Origin: Hemicordylus capensis
Taxonomy: Eukaryota > Chordata > Lepidosauria > Squamata > Cordylidae
Assembly: GCF_027244095.1 (NCBI RefSeq)
Contig: NC_069657.1
Coordinates: forward strand, 143,588,857 to 143,652,856
DNA: 64,000 bases
Direction of reading: 5' to 3'
The notes beneath the pieces were generated by a model. The model did not search any database and was not told the DNA's origin. It saw nothing but the letters and a program-made list of their open reading frames with translations. Shown here piece by piece: positions 32,766-44,185 of the stretch (its first letter is position 1; every line of letters begins with the position of its first letter). Position numbers and translations under genes: made by a program.

Positions 32766-32977
32766 AGCTATTTACTCAGAAGTAAATCCCACTAAGTTAA
32801 AGGGGACTTACTATGAAGTAAGTATTCATATGATTGCAACTTTAAAAAACCATAGGATAGGAAAAGCTTATGACACCCCTGTATTTCAGTTAGAAAGGAC
32901 CTTTGAGAAACTAACAACTATTTAGAATCCTTTTCCCAGGACACCACTTGCACTACAAAATACAAATAGGAACATAG

Positions 32978-33481
32978 TGATGTGTTTTAGAAAACCAAAG
33001 TAACTCCATTTTACTTAGAATACCTCACTCTAACTTAAAGTAACCCCAGCCCAGCTCAGGCCAGCTCAAGGACACGGCCTCACATGATCAACGTCATTAT
33101 CTCTCTCCACTAAATTGTATCTAAAGAAACTTGGTTCTCACCAGATGAATTCTCACTGTTCTTTGCTGACAGTTTGGAAAACAGGATGTAACCAAATAAG
33201 GGGTGATCACCAGATGAACAATGAATCTTTCGCATGGGTACTAGATACTTAGTCCATCATTTTGTTGCCAAGTATACTATGTCTAGGGTGTCAACATCAT
33301 TCAAATTGTCTGTATAAATATAAGATGCACCTATAACCAATTTGTATTTCAATGCAGAGCAATAGCCCATTGATTTACCTTGCTGGCTGCAGCAGCAAAT
33401 AAAATTGCCTCTAATTGATCCCCACTGAGTCTGTTTGATTGGCTAAAAGGCGGACCCAGGGACGAACCAGTATTCACATCA
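32978..33481 (+). repeat. 5' LTR of the endogenous retrovirus
   Basis: It holds an AATAAA at about 33399 (GCAAATAAAATTGCC) and a TATA-like TGTATAAATATAAG near 33310, as expected for U3/R/U5 order. Confidence 0.88.
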
Positions 33482-36400
33482 ATTTGGTGCCACGACTCGG
33501 ATGTGACTCTGGGTGGACAGTCTGACCCGTCACGGGACAGTGAGATCCAGCGCGCCCCACAGCGTTTTGTCTGTGGAGGATTCTCATGGGCCCTGAGACA
33601 CGCCAGTCGTCACAACACGCCACATCTGGGAATCGAGGCAAAAGCCTGAGGGAGAGGCGAGAAATCCAAAGACGTCTTGGTGAGAACCCCAGCCCAAGAA
33701 GGGGAAAAAGGGGGGGAAGCCCAGGGAGGGGCAATCTTTCATCCCGAGAAGAGGGGAGAAAGCAAATTACCCAAGAGAGGGGCAATTTAAGCCAAAATCC
33801 CGAGGGGGGGCAATTTAAGCCCAAAAGCCCAAGGGAGGGGCGGCTTTGAGTCAAAAATAAACGGCCCAAGCACGAGCACACTGGGGGGGGGCTATGGGGA
33901 GTAGAAATAGCAAGTACCTTTAGAATGCGTGCTGAAAAATTGGGTGATTCTCACGAGAGGGGGAGGTGCCCTCAGAATGAAAATTTAAAAACGCCTCTGT
34001 GCTCCAAGACAAGGGGTCTGAAGAAAAGAAGAAATAATGATTGTCTTTTGCTAAAATCATGTTGTCTCTATGTTCTGTTTCCAAGTTCAAAACTGCTAAC
34101 AGTCTAAATTTCTTGATGCCACTGTCCTGTTGTAACCAAGCCAAAAGATAACACTGTTCTAGCTGCAAAAAGTTTCTCTAAACAAAAGGCTGCCTTTGTT
34201 CTCTCCCCCCCACTCTCTTCAACTGCTGGCAGTTGGAAAAGAGGAAAGAAAATGGAGTTTTGAAGGAATGCATATGGGAATTGCAGACAAAAGAAAAAAA
34301 AAAACTAGAAGGAGACACGTAAAAGGATTTTGGTTGGAGGTTGTTAACAACAACAAAAAGAAAAATGCTTGAAAAGCACCAGTAAGTTATAAGATTGTGA
34401 TGTGGAAAGGTAATATAGAATTACAGGTTGTTTTTATGGATGGCTGTGATAAGTTTGTTCTATTTAAGCTACTTTCTTAACTGAGTTTATGGCTAACAGA
34501 TTGAAAATGTTATAAAATTCTTTGTGACTCATATGGAGTTTTCTTTTGTTTAGTCCTTTGTTCTGTGAAATACACAAGACAAGCCTCTGTGTGTGTGTGT
34601 GTGTGTGTGTGTGCATGTTTCTGAGAGGGAGCCCAAAGCTCTGGTTCTGTATAGGAATTCAACCCACATCAATCTTATAGCTCATATCTGTGAAGATGAG
34701 GTTTCTGTTGTATTTATTCTGTTTATTCTGTTGTATTTGTGAATGTATTTATTCTAGTGACATGTTGTTGTTTTTCTGTAAACTGCTCCAGACCAAACTT
34801 ACTCTGACACTGCATTCCAAAATTAGCAGTTATACAGCAGGGGGAGCTTTCAGCGGTCAGCTGGCCAACTGAGGGCTGAATCTTCCCACCTCTGCAAAAG
34901 TGCTGCTTATGGCTAAATGCATTAGGCATGAGAGCAAGCTCTATTTCATTCATTCTTATATTAAGTTGATTGTGATATTTCTGCCACTACTGAGTGTCAT
35001 AAGCCTTTATATGTTATGTTTACTGATTTCCTTGGCGTGGTCTATCTTACCTATTTTCTGAAGAAGGGGGGAAAAAACACTTTTCTCTAAACTGGAAGTT
35101 TCCCTTCCAAATTCTTCCTCACAAATGAAAGCTGATCCCTGATGAACAATGTCAACTCCGCTCATTTCCGGATGGGAGGGGGAAAGAGGTTCTCTGAACA
35201 GCAGTTTGTAATTGTGGGTGAGAAGGAAAAATGGATTTTAAGATAAATTAGTCTAATTGTATTACTGTCATGTTTTTGCAAAATCTATGCAATATTTCTG
35301 CTAACTGATTTGATGTAAACTGAAAGCTACTAATCAAATGGTCTAAGGTTCAAAATTTTTTTTAATTTGACTCATCCACCAGCCCCGCTTTGCCTTCACA
35401 GCAGCTGAATCTTAAAATCCCAGACATGAGATTTGATGAAAGGAATTTTGTTTTGCCAATCCTGCAAGTGGCAAGGAGTTCCAAAGCACCAGTTTGCAAT
35501 TCACCTTGGAAATTTCCCAGGTAAAAGGGATTAGTCTGGGGCAATAGATGGCTGACTCGCTCACACATGACCAAATATCATTTCACTTTGGTGGGGATCC
35601 TGGGGTTTCCATGGCTACTACTTTGTTCTTAATCCAGCTAACTTACTTCCTTTTGAGCCTACAGAAGACCAAGAACAGGCTTGCTTGCAAGATGTGGACT
35701 GCATTTATGCCAAGCCGTCCTGATCTTAAAGATCAACCTCTCCAAAATGCAGACATTGATTTGTACACAGATGGAGGCAGCTTCATGTAAGATGGACAAT
35801 GTAAGCTGGCTATGGAGTAGTGACTGACCATGAAGTTCTGGTGGTGAAATCTCTTTCTCCAGGTATCTCAGCACAGCTTGCAGAGCTCATCACCTTCAAG
35901 GTAATTTTTACACAACTCATGGGGCCACTTGGAAAGAAAGAAGATTTTTAATAGTGGGAAACAAGGAAGTAAAATATGGGACACAGATATCAGAACTCTA
36001 GACTGCTGTTACACTACTAGAAGAGGTTGCAGTCATCCATACCAGAGGTCACCAGAGGGAAATGACCCAGTGACAAAGGGTAATTGGATGGCAGATGCTG
36101 CAGCTAAAACCGCTGCTCCTTCTATTTCTGTTTCCAAGCATCTTTGATTCCTGTGCTAACTATCTTGGCACAACCCCCCCCCCCACACACACATATTTAG
36201 AAAAAGGACATCGACTTTGCACCACAGCAGGGGGGCGCACTTAGAAAAGGATGGCTGGTAAAGAACAGCAGAGGGATGTGGAATTCTTGCAGAACCAATT
36301 CTTTGGTTTTTCCTAGTCAATACAAAGACACTTTTGTGCCTCTTGGATGTACCCTTTTGCAGAACATGTGGCAACAGCCTGTGTAATTTGTGTAGTAAAC

Positions 36401-37414
36401 AATCCTACTTTACCAAGGTATAGTATCTCACTGGACATGCCAAGTCAGGTAATGCCCAAGCTGTGGGTAGACAGAGGGCAGGGATTGACTTTACCTGTGT
36501 GGGCTATCTTTTTCCTTGTCTCGAGAGGTTGTTTTCACTTTACAGAAATGTCAAACCCAAACTTGAATCCATCAGTGACTGGTTAATTATGAGGCTAAAG
36601 ATGGAGAACTGGGACACCACAACTATCTACACGTGACCTAGATGAAGATCCCAAAGCCAGATGTTACTGACGGTGGAGAATGAAGTCAGTTATACTGGAT
36701 GGAGATTGATTGCCCTGACAAAGGACTGATTGCTGTTTTGTTCTCGTGATCAGACACCAGCCTACCACACAAGCCATCAAGCCTTAAATGAAGACATCAT
36801 CCCCTGTTCTGGTCTTTGAAGAAGTGGGGGCCCAGGGAAACAAAAATATAAATTGGAGAAAGAAAGAAAAAAATGCCAAAAGACCAAATTGAAAATAGCC
36901 TCAGGTTTTATCCATCCTTTGTATTATTTGCCTTGAAAACTTGATTTTCCTTTTGTGCTGATGGTTGGCACCCAGAGACTTAGTCTCAGGATGCTGTCCC
37001 TACATGGGGGGGGGGGGAATTGGCAACTCACTTGCCTGTCTTTCTCTCAAGTAAACAGGTTTGCAACCAACAGTGCCTTGAATTGTCTTTCCAAGAAGGA
37101 TTGGTCCTTCCCAGATCGAAGGAATACCTGGATCCATCGCCAGAATGTGATCCCAAGGGAGTCTCCATCAACAGTGACCCAGGGAAACTAACCATCAGCA
37201 GCAGCAGCTACCAGAGGGCAGTCCCTATCTGCATCTCCAATCCAACCCATTGGTGACAGAACATCCATCTGCTACCCTGTCCTGTGTTCGAGGAAGAGGG
37301 CCCAATGCAAAATTCATCTTCCTGAAGACTGCCACTTTTCTCTGGAGTCATACATGCAACAGCATTTTCCCAAGCTGTAAAGCCCTGGAACCATCTTACC
37401 TGGGTAAGATACCT

Positions 37415-37483
37415 TGCCAAGGACACTATTTCAAATTCTGCCAAGGACACTATTTCAAATTCTGCCAAGGACACTATTTCAAG
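37415..37483 (+). repeat. 24 bp tandem repeat, about three units
   Basis: The unit CCAAGGACACTATTTCAAAT plus four bases occurs twice in full and once in part, within the retroviral interior. Confidence 0.85.
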
Positions 37484-38765
37484 GCTCCCAAACACATGAA
37501 CATTCGAGCTTGTCTATGGACACTAGCCAAACAAGCCAAAACAACACAGATCAGAGAACATCCAGGATAGCCAAAATCCTGCAACGTTGTACAAGAGCAT
37601 TTGGTTCTCAACTGAAGGACTAAAATATTTTTTCTTACCAAGGACTTTTAGATTTTGAATTCTAAAGCTCTCCATGGCCTCCTTTTTGGCCATGACAGAC
37701 TTTAGAGGACACTAAGGGGGGTGGGAGTTGATGATTTACACCACTTTCTTATATTACTTTCTTGTAATGACTATGTGCTATCATTATGTTGAAAACCCTG
37801 CTATCTTTGTGCTGTAATGACATGGACCTCACTTGTTTCACTTACATATTGTGCTAATCATCTCATTGTTTTTAACCAAAGCATTTACCTGAAAGTCTGC
37901 ACCTATCCCCAAGTTACTGGTTCCTTTTGTGCTCTAAGACATTAAGCTAGCCCAAGCTTTACTTGCTAATTTTATAAGACACTTGTATTTGACTTGTATG
38001 ATCTTTATGACTTGTCATTACTATCGCTTTCCACAAGCTGATAATCCATTAATCACTAGAAGCACCTGGTTCCACAATGCTAGACTGTTATTGATACTTT
38101 ATTTGGGATAAAGATGGGTTAAAACAATGTTGCTTGCTATAAGTTATATGACTTTATATGTACACCTTGCTGCTATGTGTAAAACTTTTTATCTATATCA
38201 AATCATGCCAGATATGGGTCATTAAGGATATGTGTGTGATTTATAGAATTATACTAATTATGTTTGTAGCTCTAGGATGTTGTATGCAATGTATCTAGTT
38301 TCACTGCCATATGTACAGCCCATTTAGCACATACCATTTCTGTAAAAACTATGCTTAATGCATCACAAATGTTTAAGGCATCCCAAAACCACATATGTTC
38401 CAAACCCTTTAGCCACACGAAACACAGAGTTCCATCAATGGGCAAGAACTATATTTCCAAGATTAAGAGTTTATGTGTTAGAAGAGCTATTATTAATATT
38501 TCCAAACGGTTAGAACTTTCATTTAACTAATATGGAGAGCCTATTGATTTATAGGCACAGAAGATAATTCTAGTTATAGCATGTATTCTCTTTGTATTGA
38601 TAATCACATGTTGCTGCTTACAATGCATTCCAGCTTTAATCCAAATGTTTATGAGAACCTTTAAACCTTGCCATAATGTAAGACCCATACATATAGCTGT
38701 ACCTTTACAAACCTTAATTAAGGCATCCTGAAGATTCAGGATGATGCAGTGTTTAAGGGGGGGAT

Positions 38766-39269
38766 TGATGTGTTTTAGAAAACCAAAGTAACTCCATTTT
38801 ACTTAGAATACCTCACTCTAACTTAAAGTAACCCCAGCCCAGCTCAGGCCAGCTCAAGGACACGGCCTCACATGATCAACGTCATTATCTCTCTCCACTA
38901 AATTGTATCTAAAGAAACTTGGTTCTCACCAGATGAATTCTCACTGTTCTTTGCTGACAGTTTGGAAAACAGGATGTAACCAAATAAGGAGTGATCACCA
39001 GATGAACAATGAATCTTTCGCATGCGTACTAGATACTTAGTCCACCATTTTGTTGCCAAGTATACTATGTCTAGGGTGTCAACATCATTCAGATTGTCTG
39101 TATAAATGTAAGATGTACCTATAACCAATTTGTATTTCAATGCAGAGCAATAGCCCATTGATTTACCTTGCTGGCTGCAGTAGCAAATAAAATTGCCTCT
39201 AATTGATCCCCACTGAGTCTGTTTGATTGGCTAAAAGGCGGACCCAGGGACAAACCGGTATTCACATCA
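38766..39269 (+). repeat. 3' LTR of the endogenous retrovirus
   Basis: Same length as the first LTR and about 98% identical. It abuts the reversed SINE end at 39270. Confidence 0.88.
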
Positions 39270-39425
39270 ATAAGAAGCTGCCATATACATTGGTCTATTT
39301 AGCTTAGTACTGTCTTCACAGACTGGCAGAGGCTTCTCTAGGGTTGCAGACAGGAATCTCTCTCAGCCCTATCTTGGAGATGCCAAGACTATGTGGTGTC
39401 CCTTTTCCAGGATACCACATACAAA
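39270..39425 (-). mobile_element. tRNA-derived SINE, antisense, target of the retrovirus
   Basis: AAGAAGCTGCCATATACATT and CTGGCAGAGGCTTCTCTAGG match the reversed 3' part of the SINE also present at 15305. The very end of the SINE (GGAACATA) lies on the other side of the retrovirus at about 32970. Confidence 0.65.
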
Positions 39426-39929
39426 AATACTATTATTATTCTACATGCAGGCAGTCAACATGGCTAGGATAGAACATGGATCTTATGGGGGCAGTCATTT
39501 GTTGCTTTAGGACTTGAACAATCCTGAAATAGGATTTACCCTCAACTGCAAGCAGCACCCAGTAGAAGTCAGCTCTGTGGAGGGCTGCAATTTAGTAGAC
39601 ACTTACTTGGAAGTCCCACTGAACACAGCAAGGAAACTTTATTCCGAGTAGACCATGTAGTAGAACAAAGTAAACTTTTAATAGCAGTAGTACAGTACTA
39701 CTACTACTAGAATATAGACAGGCATAGGCTCAAGGGCTGCACCTTGCTCAGAACAACAGGAGACTTACTCCCTCAGGAGTAGGTGGTGGAGAACCTTCTG
39801 TTGTGAGCTTTCCTGTTGTAGATTGCCTGTGGTTTATAGTTTTGGAGAAACTCGAGTAAATATAAAGTAAATCATACACGCATGCAGTCTCTATGAATAG
39901 GGCAATAGTCAGGATATACAATAAATTGT

Positions 39930-40474
39930 GCGGCAGGCAAACTGTCCGCATCTTGCTTTCCTCTTTCCTACACCCCCACAGTGCTATTCAGGGCGAAATC
40001 CCTGCCGCCGCTGATAAAATCGCAGCAAACAGCCCAGCTGCCGCGCAGCCGCACAAACCAAGCGCCCGCTCTACTCCACCCGCTTCCTGAGTCTCTATGA
40101 TCACAAGCTAACTTCTTCCCAAACTCTATGGCAATTCACTGTCGCGCTCAGGCTTCCACTCGCGCCTCTCTATGGTTTGAGTCCTTCAAAGAGAGAGGAC
40201 TGTCCAGCCCTCCCGCGTTACATGGCGTGTAACCGAATCTCCCTTTCCGCTCCAGCTGCACCGAAGACTCTGGCATTTGGAGGTGGCGGCAGCGGTGGCT
40301 GAGTCACTCAGGCCGAGCGGGGCTTCCCACTCCCCCGGGAGGACCGAAGCTTGCTAGAAGGCATTATTCTTCCCAGGAAGTCTCGATGGTATCCGAGAAG
40401 AGAATGAAATGAAAGGCGCGCCAGTGGAAGTGCCTGCTCCACGTGCTTCCGGCGGATGCCTGAGACTAGTGAAG
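39930..40474 (+). promoter_or_regulatory. TIMM10: TIMM10 promoter region and noncoding exon 1
   Basis: CpG-rich sequence from about 39990 to 40450 is followed by a strong donor, GAAG|GTGAGT, at 40475. The next acceptor, CTCCAACAG at 45644, lies 18 bases before the TIMM10 ATG, so this is the likely untranslated first exon. The exon's 5' edge is not determined; no TATA box was seen. Confidence 0.65.
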
Positions 40475-40660
40475 GTGAGTGTTGATACTCCTGAGAAAGA
40501 ACTGTAGCCCGGGTGGCGGGAGTCCAGGGGCAGAATAACCCATGGAGGAGAAATCTGCTTCCTCTGCCTCCTTTTCCTGTGTGGCTCAGACAATGAAGCT
40601 GGAGGCTTCATAGAGCTGGTGGGGAAAGCTGGGAGGCACCGGTTTGGAGTCATCGATGGG

Positions 40661-41055
40661 GCTGCCACTCTAGGTTTTGGAGGGGATAACCAAGTCCCAC
40701 TCCATCTTTTCGTCCATGCTTCCTCCATTCTTAGGAGCAGAGCTCTGATAATGTTGGGGGGAGTCTTCTGGAAACAGATTAGGCATCCCCTTCTGCTCTG
40801 ATAGCAGATGACAATGCTCTCTGCTGTCGTAGCACTGATCCAGTAGATAGGATCAGTGCTATGACAACAAGATATCTACTGGATCAGTGCTATGACAGCA
40901 GGGAGAGCTGTCATCTGCTAACAGGGCAGAAGGGGACTCTTAATCTGTTTCCGAAAGACTTCCTCCAACATTATCCGCGCTCTTGAGAGTGGAGGCAGCA
41001 TGGACAAAAAAGATGGAGTGGGAGCTGGTTGCTCCCTCCAAAAAGTAGTGGGAGA
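40661..41055. repeat. large palindrome (arms about 190 bp) in TIMM10 intron 1
   Basis: The left arm includes CTCCATCTTTTCGTCCATGC, GATAATGTTGG, GGAAACAGATTA, CCCCTTCTGC and AGCAGATGACA. All are repeated in reverse complement in the right arm. The centre at 40850-40871 holds a third partial inverted copy, GGATCAGTGCTATGACAACA. It is probably a foldback MITE. Confidence 0.78.
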
Positions 41056-41169
41056 TGGAACATACTCAACTTTACTCACTTTCTACCAGCAGGGCCAGGC
41101 ATTGAATAACTATGCAAGAAAAACTGAGTAGGTGGTGACTCTTGGTGTGTATCCACCAGGCTTCCCCGC

Positions 41170-42550
41170 CCCCACCATTTAGGTGGGAACAAGAACCATC
41201 TGTTTCATTAGGCTGTTAATTAAGCGATTCCAGATGGTGTCGCTTGGAGATTGTTGCTCTGCAAAGTGGGAGTTAATGTGTGGAGTTCCACAAGGTTCCA
41301 TACTATCTGCAGTGCTTTTTAACATCTACATGAAACCACTGGAAGAGATCATCAGGAGATTTGGTGCAGGATGTTATCAATATGCTGATGACACCCAAAT
41401 CTATTTCTCCATATCATCTTCATCAGTTAATGGCATAACTTCCCTATATGCAGGCCTGGAGGCGGTAATGGGCTGTATGAGGGATAACAAACTGAATCCA
41501 AATAAATGGAAGTACAGAGTGGAGGTGCTCAGAACTCAAGAGATGGTTTATGCCTGTTACAGATGGGGTTACACTCCCCCAGAAAGAACAAGTACATAGC
41601 TAGGGAGTGCTCCTGGATCCCAAATGCTCTCTGGTTTCTCAGGTTGAGACAGTGGCCAAGAGTTTTTTTTAATCAGCTTTGGCTGATATGTTAGCTATGT
41701 CCATTTCTGGAGGAAAATGACATTAAAACAGTGGTACATATTCTGGTATCCTCCAGGCTTGACTACTGTAATGCACTCTATGTGGGGCTACCATTGTATC
41801 TAGTCTGGAATCTAGATTTGGTGTAGAATGAGGCAGCCAAATTGGTCTCTGGGATAACCTGAAGAGACCATATAACAGCAGAACTGCACTGGCTGCCGAT
41901 ATGTTTCAAAGTGCTAGTTATTATCTATAAAGCCCTTAACGGCTTGGGTTAGGGTATTTAAGAGAGCACTTCCTTTATCATGAACCCTCCTGCCTATTAA
42001 GATCAAATGGGGAGGTCTGGTTACAGCTACCACTGGCTCGATTGGTGGCTACTCAGGACTGGGCCTTCACTGTGGCTGCCCCAGGGCTCTGGAAGGCACT
42101 CTCTGTTAAAATCAGAGTTTCTCCATCTCTGGTTGTTTTTTAAAAGACTCTTAATACACATCTGTTTTATCAGGCTTTTAATTAATTTTAATTGATGTAA
42201 TATAACCCCAGCTAACTTGGCAAAGAGGCACTTTTTAGCATGGTGATTCTCTTTTATTTAGCAGGGGGAGAGTAATTGGCCCTATCCACCCCCAGCACAG
42301 TACCTCCAGTGACTGTTGCTGGTGTCTATCTTATGTTTCTTTTTATATTGTGAGCCCTTCGGGGACAGGGATCCATTTTATTTATTTGTTATTTCTCTGT
42401 GTAAACTGCCCTGAGCCATTTTTGGAAGGGCATTATAGAAATCGAATGAATGAATGAATAAATAATTATGCTAATCATTTAATCCTGTTTTTAGATTGTT
42501 TTTTAATTTGTGTACACCACCTAGGGATGCATGTGAGGCTTTAATTTGAT
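41170..42550 (+). mobile_element. L2-like LINE, RT palm to 3' end
   Basis: The frame at 41265-41420 reads [20 protein letters not shown] and CYQYADDTQIYF with the RT catalytic YADD. The later part holds RRDH-type and ELHWLPICFKVLVIIYKAL-type sequence in broken frames, then the tail TTGTGAGCCCTTCGGGGACA and a short AATG repeat at about 42445-42465. ORF2 N-terminal parts are missing. Its 3' side ends at the Tc1 insertion. Confidence 0.75.
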
Positions 42551-42770
42551 ACAGTGGGTATTGAAAAGAATCACCCCCTTTGATAGACCTTAAATTCTGG
42601 TTCCCTTACATCCTGAAATGAAAACACAAAGAGAATTCCCTTCACCAGCTGTACTTATCCAATGCAACCTATAACATCCAACTGAAAAACATCACAATTA
42701 CAGTCCAGAAAAAGTGTCAGAAATAAAAAACAAGAATTACTGAGATTGAAAAAGGATCACCCCCCCAATG

Positions 42771-43262
42771 TCAATATTTTGTTGAACCACCTTTTGCTTT
42801 AATAACAGCCTTGAGTCTGTTGGAATACTTCTCTATCAACCTTGCACATCTAGACGGAGCAATTTTTGCCCACTCCTCCATACAGAACTGTTCAAGTTCG
42901 GTCACATTGGATGGTAGGTGTTGGTGGACTGCTATCTTCAAATCTCCCCACAGATTTTCTATGGGATTTAGGTCTGGGCTCTGACTGGGCCACATGAGGA
43001 CGTTCACTTTTTTCTCCTTCAGCCACTGTGTGGTCAATTTTGCTGTGTGCTTTGGATCGTTGTCATGTTGAAAGGTGAATCTTCTGCCCATCCTCAACTG
43101 TCTGGCAGAGGGTAGCAGGTTTTCTTCCAGAATCTGATGGTATTTTGGCCCATCCATTTTTCCTTCTAGCCTAACGAGAGCCCCAGTCCCTGAGGCAGAG
43201 AAACACCCCCACAACAGGATGCTGCCACCTCCATGCTTCACTGTAGGTATGGTGTGTTGTGG
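42771..43262 (-). pseudogene. Tc1 transposase C-terminal fragment, left arm
   Basis: Reading on the - strand: [20 protein letters not shown] through [11 protein letters not shown] and [11 protein letters not shown] to AKGGSTKY and stop. It holds the second Asp and the Glu of the DD34E triad but not the first Asp. It continues as an open frame past the arm boundary into unrelated antisense sequence. It is the mirror of the right-arm fragment; residues VKHGGG and EKYSN differ from VKHGDG and EKYPN there. Confidence 0.9.
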
Positions 43263-43964
43263 AAAAAATGTGGCTTGTTCGGGAGGGTCGCAAGGAGAAA
43301 GCCACTTCTCAAGAAAGGCCACATTAAAGCTCGTTTGAGCTTTGCCAGAAGGCACCTTGAATATTCTGATGCCAAATGGAAAAAGGTCTTATGGTCAGAT
43401 GAGACCAAGATTGAACTATTTGGCCTCAACACCAAACAGTACACCTGGCATAAATCCAACACAGCTCACCATCCACAACACACCATACCTACAGTGAAGC
43501 ATGGAGATGGCAGCATCCTGTTGTGGGGGTGTTTCTCTGCCTCAGGGACTGGGGCTCTCGTTAGGCTAGAAGGAAAAATGGATGGGCCAAAATACCATCA
43601 GATTCTGGAAGAAAACCTGCTACCCTCTGCCAGACAGTTGAGGATGGGCAGAAGATTCACCTTTCAACATGACAACGATCCAAAGCACACAGCAAAATTG
43701 ACCACACAGTGGCTGAAGGAGAAAAAAGTGAACGTCCTCATGTGGCCCAGTCAGAGCCCAGACCTAAATCCCATAGAAAATCTGTGGGGAGATTTGAAGA
43801 TAGCAGTCCACCAACACCTACCATCCAATGTGACCGAACTTGAACAGTTCTGTATGGAGGAGTGGGCAAAAATTGCTCCGTCTAGATGTGCAAGGTTGAT
43901 AGAGAAGTATCCCAACAGACTCAAGGCTGTTATTAAAGCAAAAGGTGGTTCAACAAAATATTGA
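43263..43964 (+). pseudogene. Tc1 transposase, catalytic two-thirds, N-terminus missing
   Basis: From [16 protein letters not shown] through [13 protein letters not shown] (first catalytic Asp at 43398-43400), [11 protein letters not shown] (second Asp at 43671-43673) and NPIENLW (Glu at 43776-43778; spacing of 34) to STKY and stop at 43962-43964. About 230 residues are intact with no internal stop. The paired-like helix-turn-helix region of roughly the first 110 residues is absent, so no active transposase is expected. The open frame technically begins at 43233 in the left arm. Confidence 0.92.
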
Positions 43965-44185
43965 CATTGGGGGGGTGATCCTTCTTCAATCTCAGTAATT
44001 CTTGTTTTTTATTTCTGATACTTTTTCTGGACTGTAATTGTGATGTTTTTCAGTTGGATGTTATAGGTTGCATTGGATAAGTACAGCTGGTGAAGGGAAT
44101 TCTCTTTGTGTTTTCATTTCAGGATGTAAGGGAACCAGAATTTAAGGTCTATCAAAGGGGGTGATTCTTTTCAATACCCACTGTA

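Larger units (their letters stand above)
32978..39269 (+). mobile_element. endogenous retrovirus, class I (gamma/epsilon-like), broken
   Basis: Two 504 bp LTRs lie at 32978-33481 and 38766-39269. Each begins TGATGTG and ends CACATCA, a perfect inverted pair. They differ at roughly nine positions (about 1.8%), so the insertion is young on the scale of this locus, probably a few million years depending on the host's rate. A primer-binding site with TGGTGCCACGACTCGG follows the first LTR at about 33485 and best fits tRNA-His. A purine run precedes the second LTR. The 5.3 kb interior keeps a leader, an RNase H-type pol remnant near 35740 (DLYTDGG) and a later pol fragment; most of gag and pol is gone, and no env was recognised. 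It is a heavily broken fossil with many breaks. The flanks ATAG and ATAA suggest a 4 bp duplication inside the 3' end of an older SINE. Confidence 0.88.
42552..44183. mobile_element. palindromic Tc1/mariner (Sleeping Beauty-like) element
   Basis: Flanked by TA on both sides (42550-42551 and 44184-44185). Both ends read inward CAGTGGGTATTGAAAAGAAT. Left arm 42552-43262 and right arm 43473-44183 are each exactly 711 bp, inverted copies with about four differences noticed. The spacer of 210 bp (43263-43472) is single copy. Both arms encode the transposase C-terminus; only the right-hand copy, read through the spacer, also has the earlier WSDETK block. Normal Tc1 elements have one transposase gene of about 340 codons between much shorter repeats, so here the 5' half has been replaced by an inverted copy of the 3' half. 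It lies in TIMM10 intron 1, between an L2-like LINE and a CR1. Confidence 0.93.

Noticed and set aside
37415-37483. CRISPR-like direct repeats
   Set aside because: Immediate tandem units of 24 bp without spacers, inside a retroviral fossil in a vertebrate genome.
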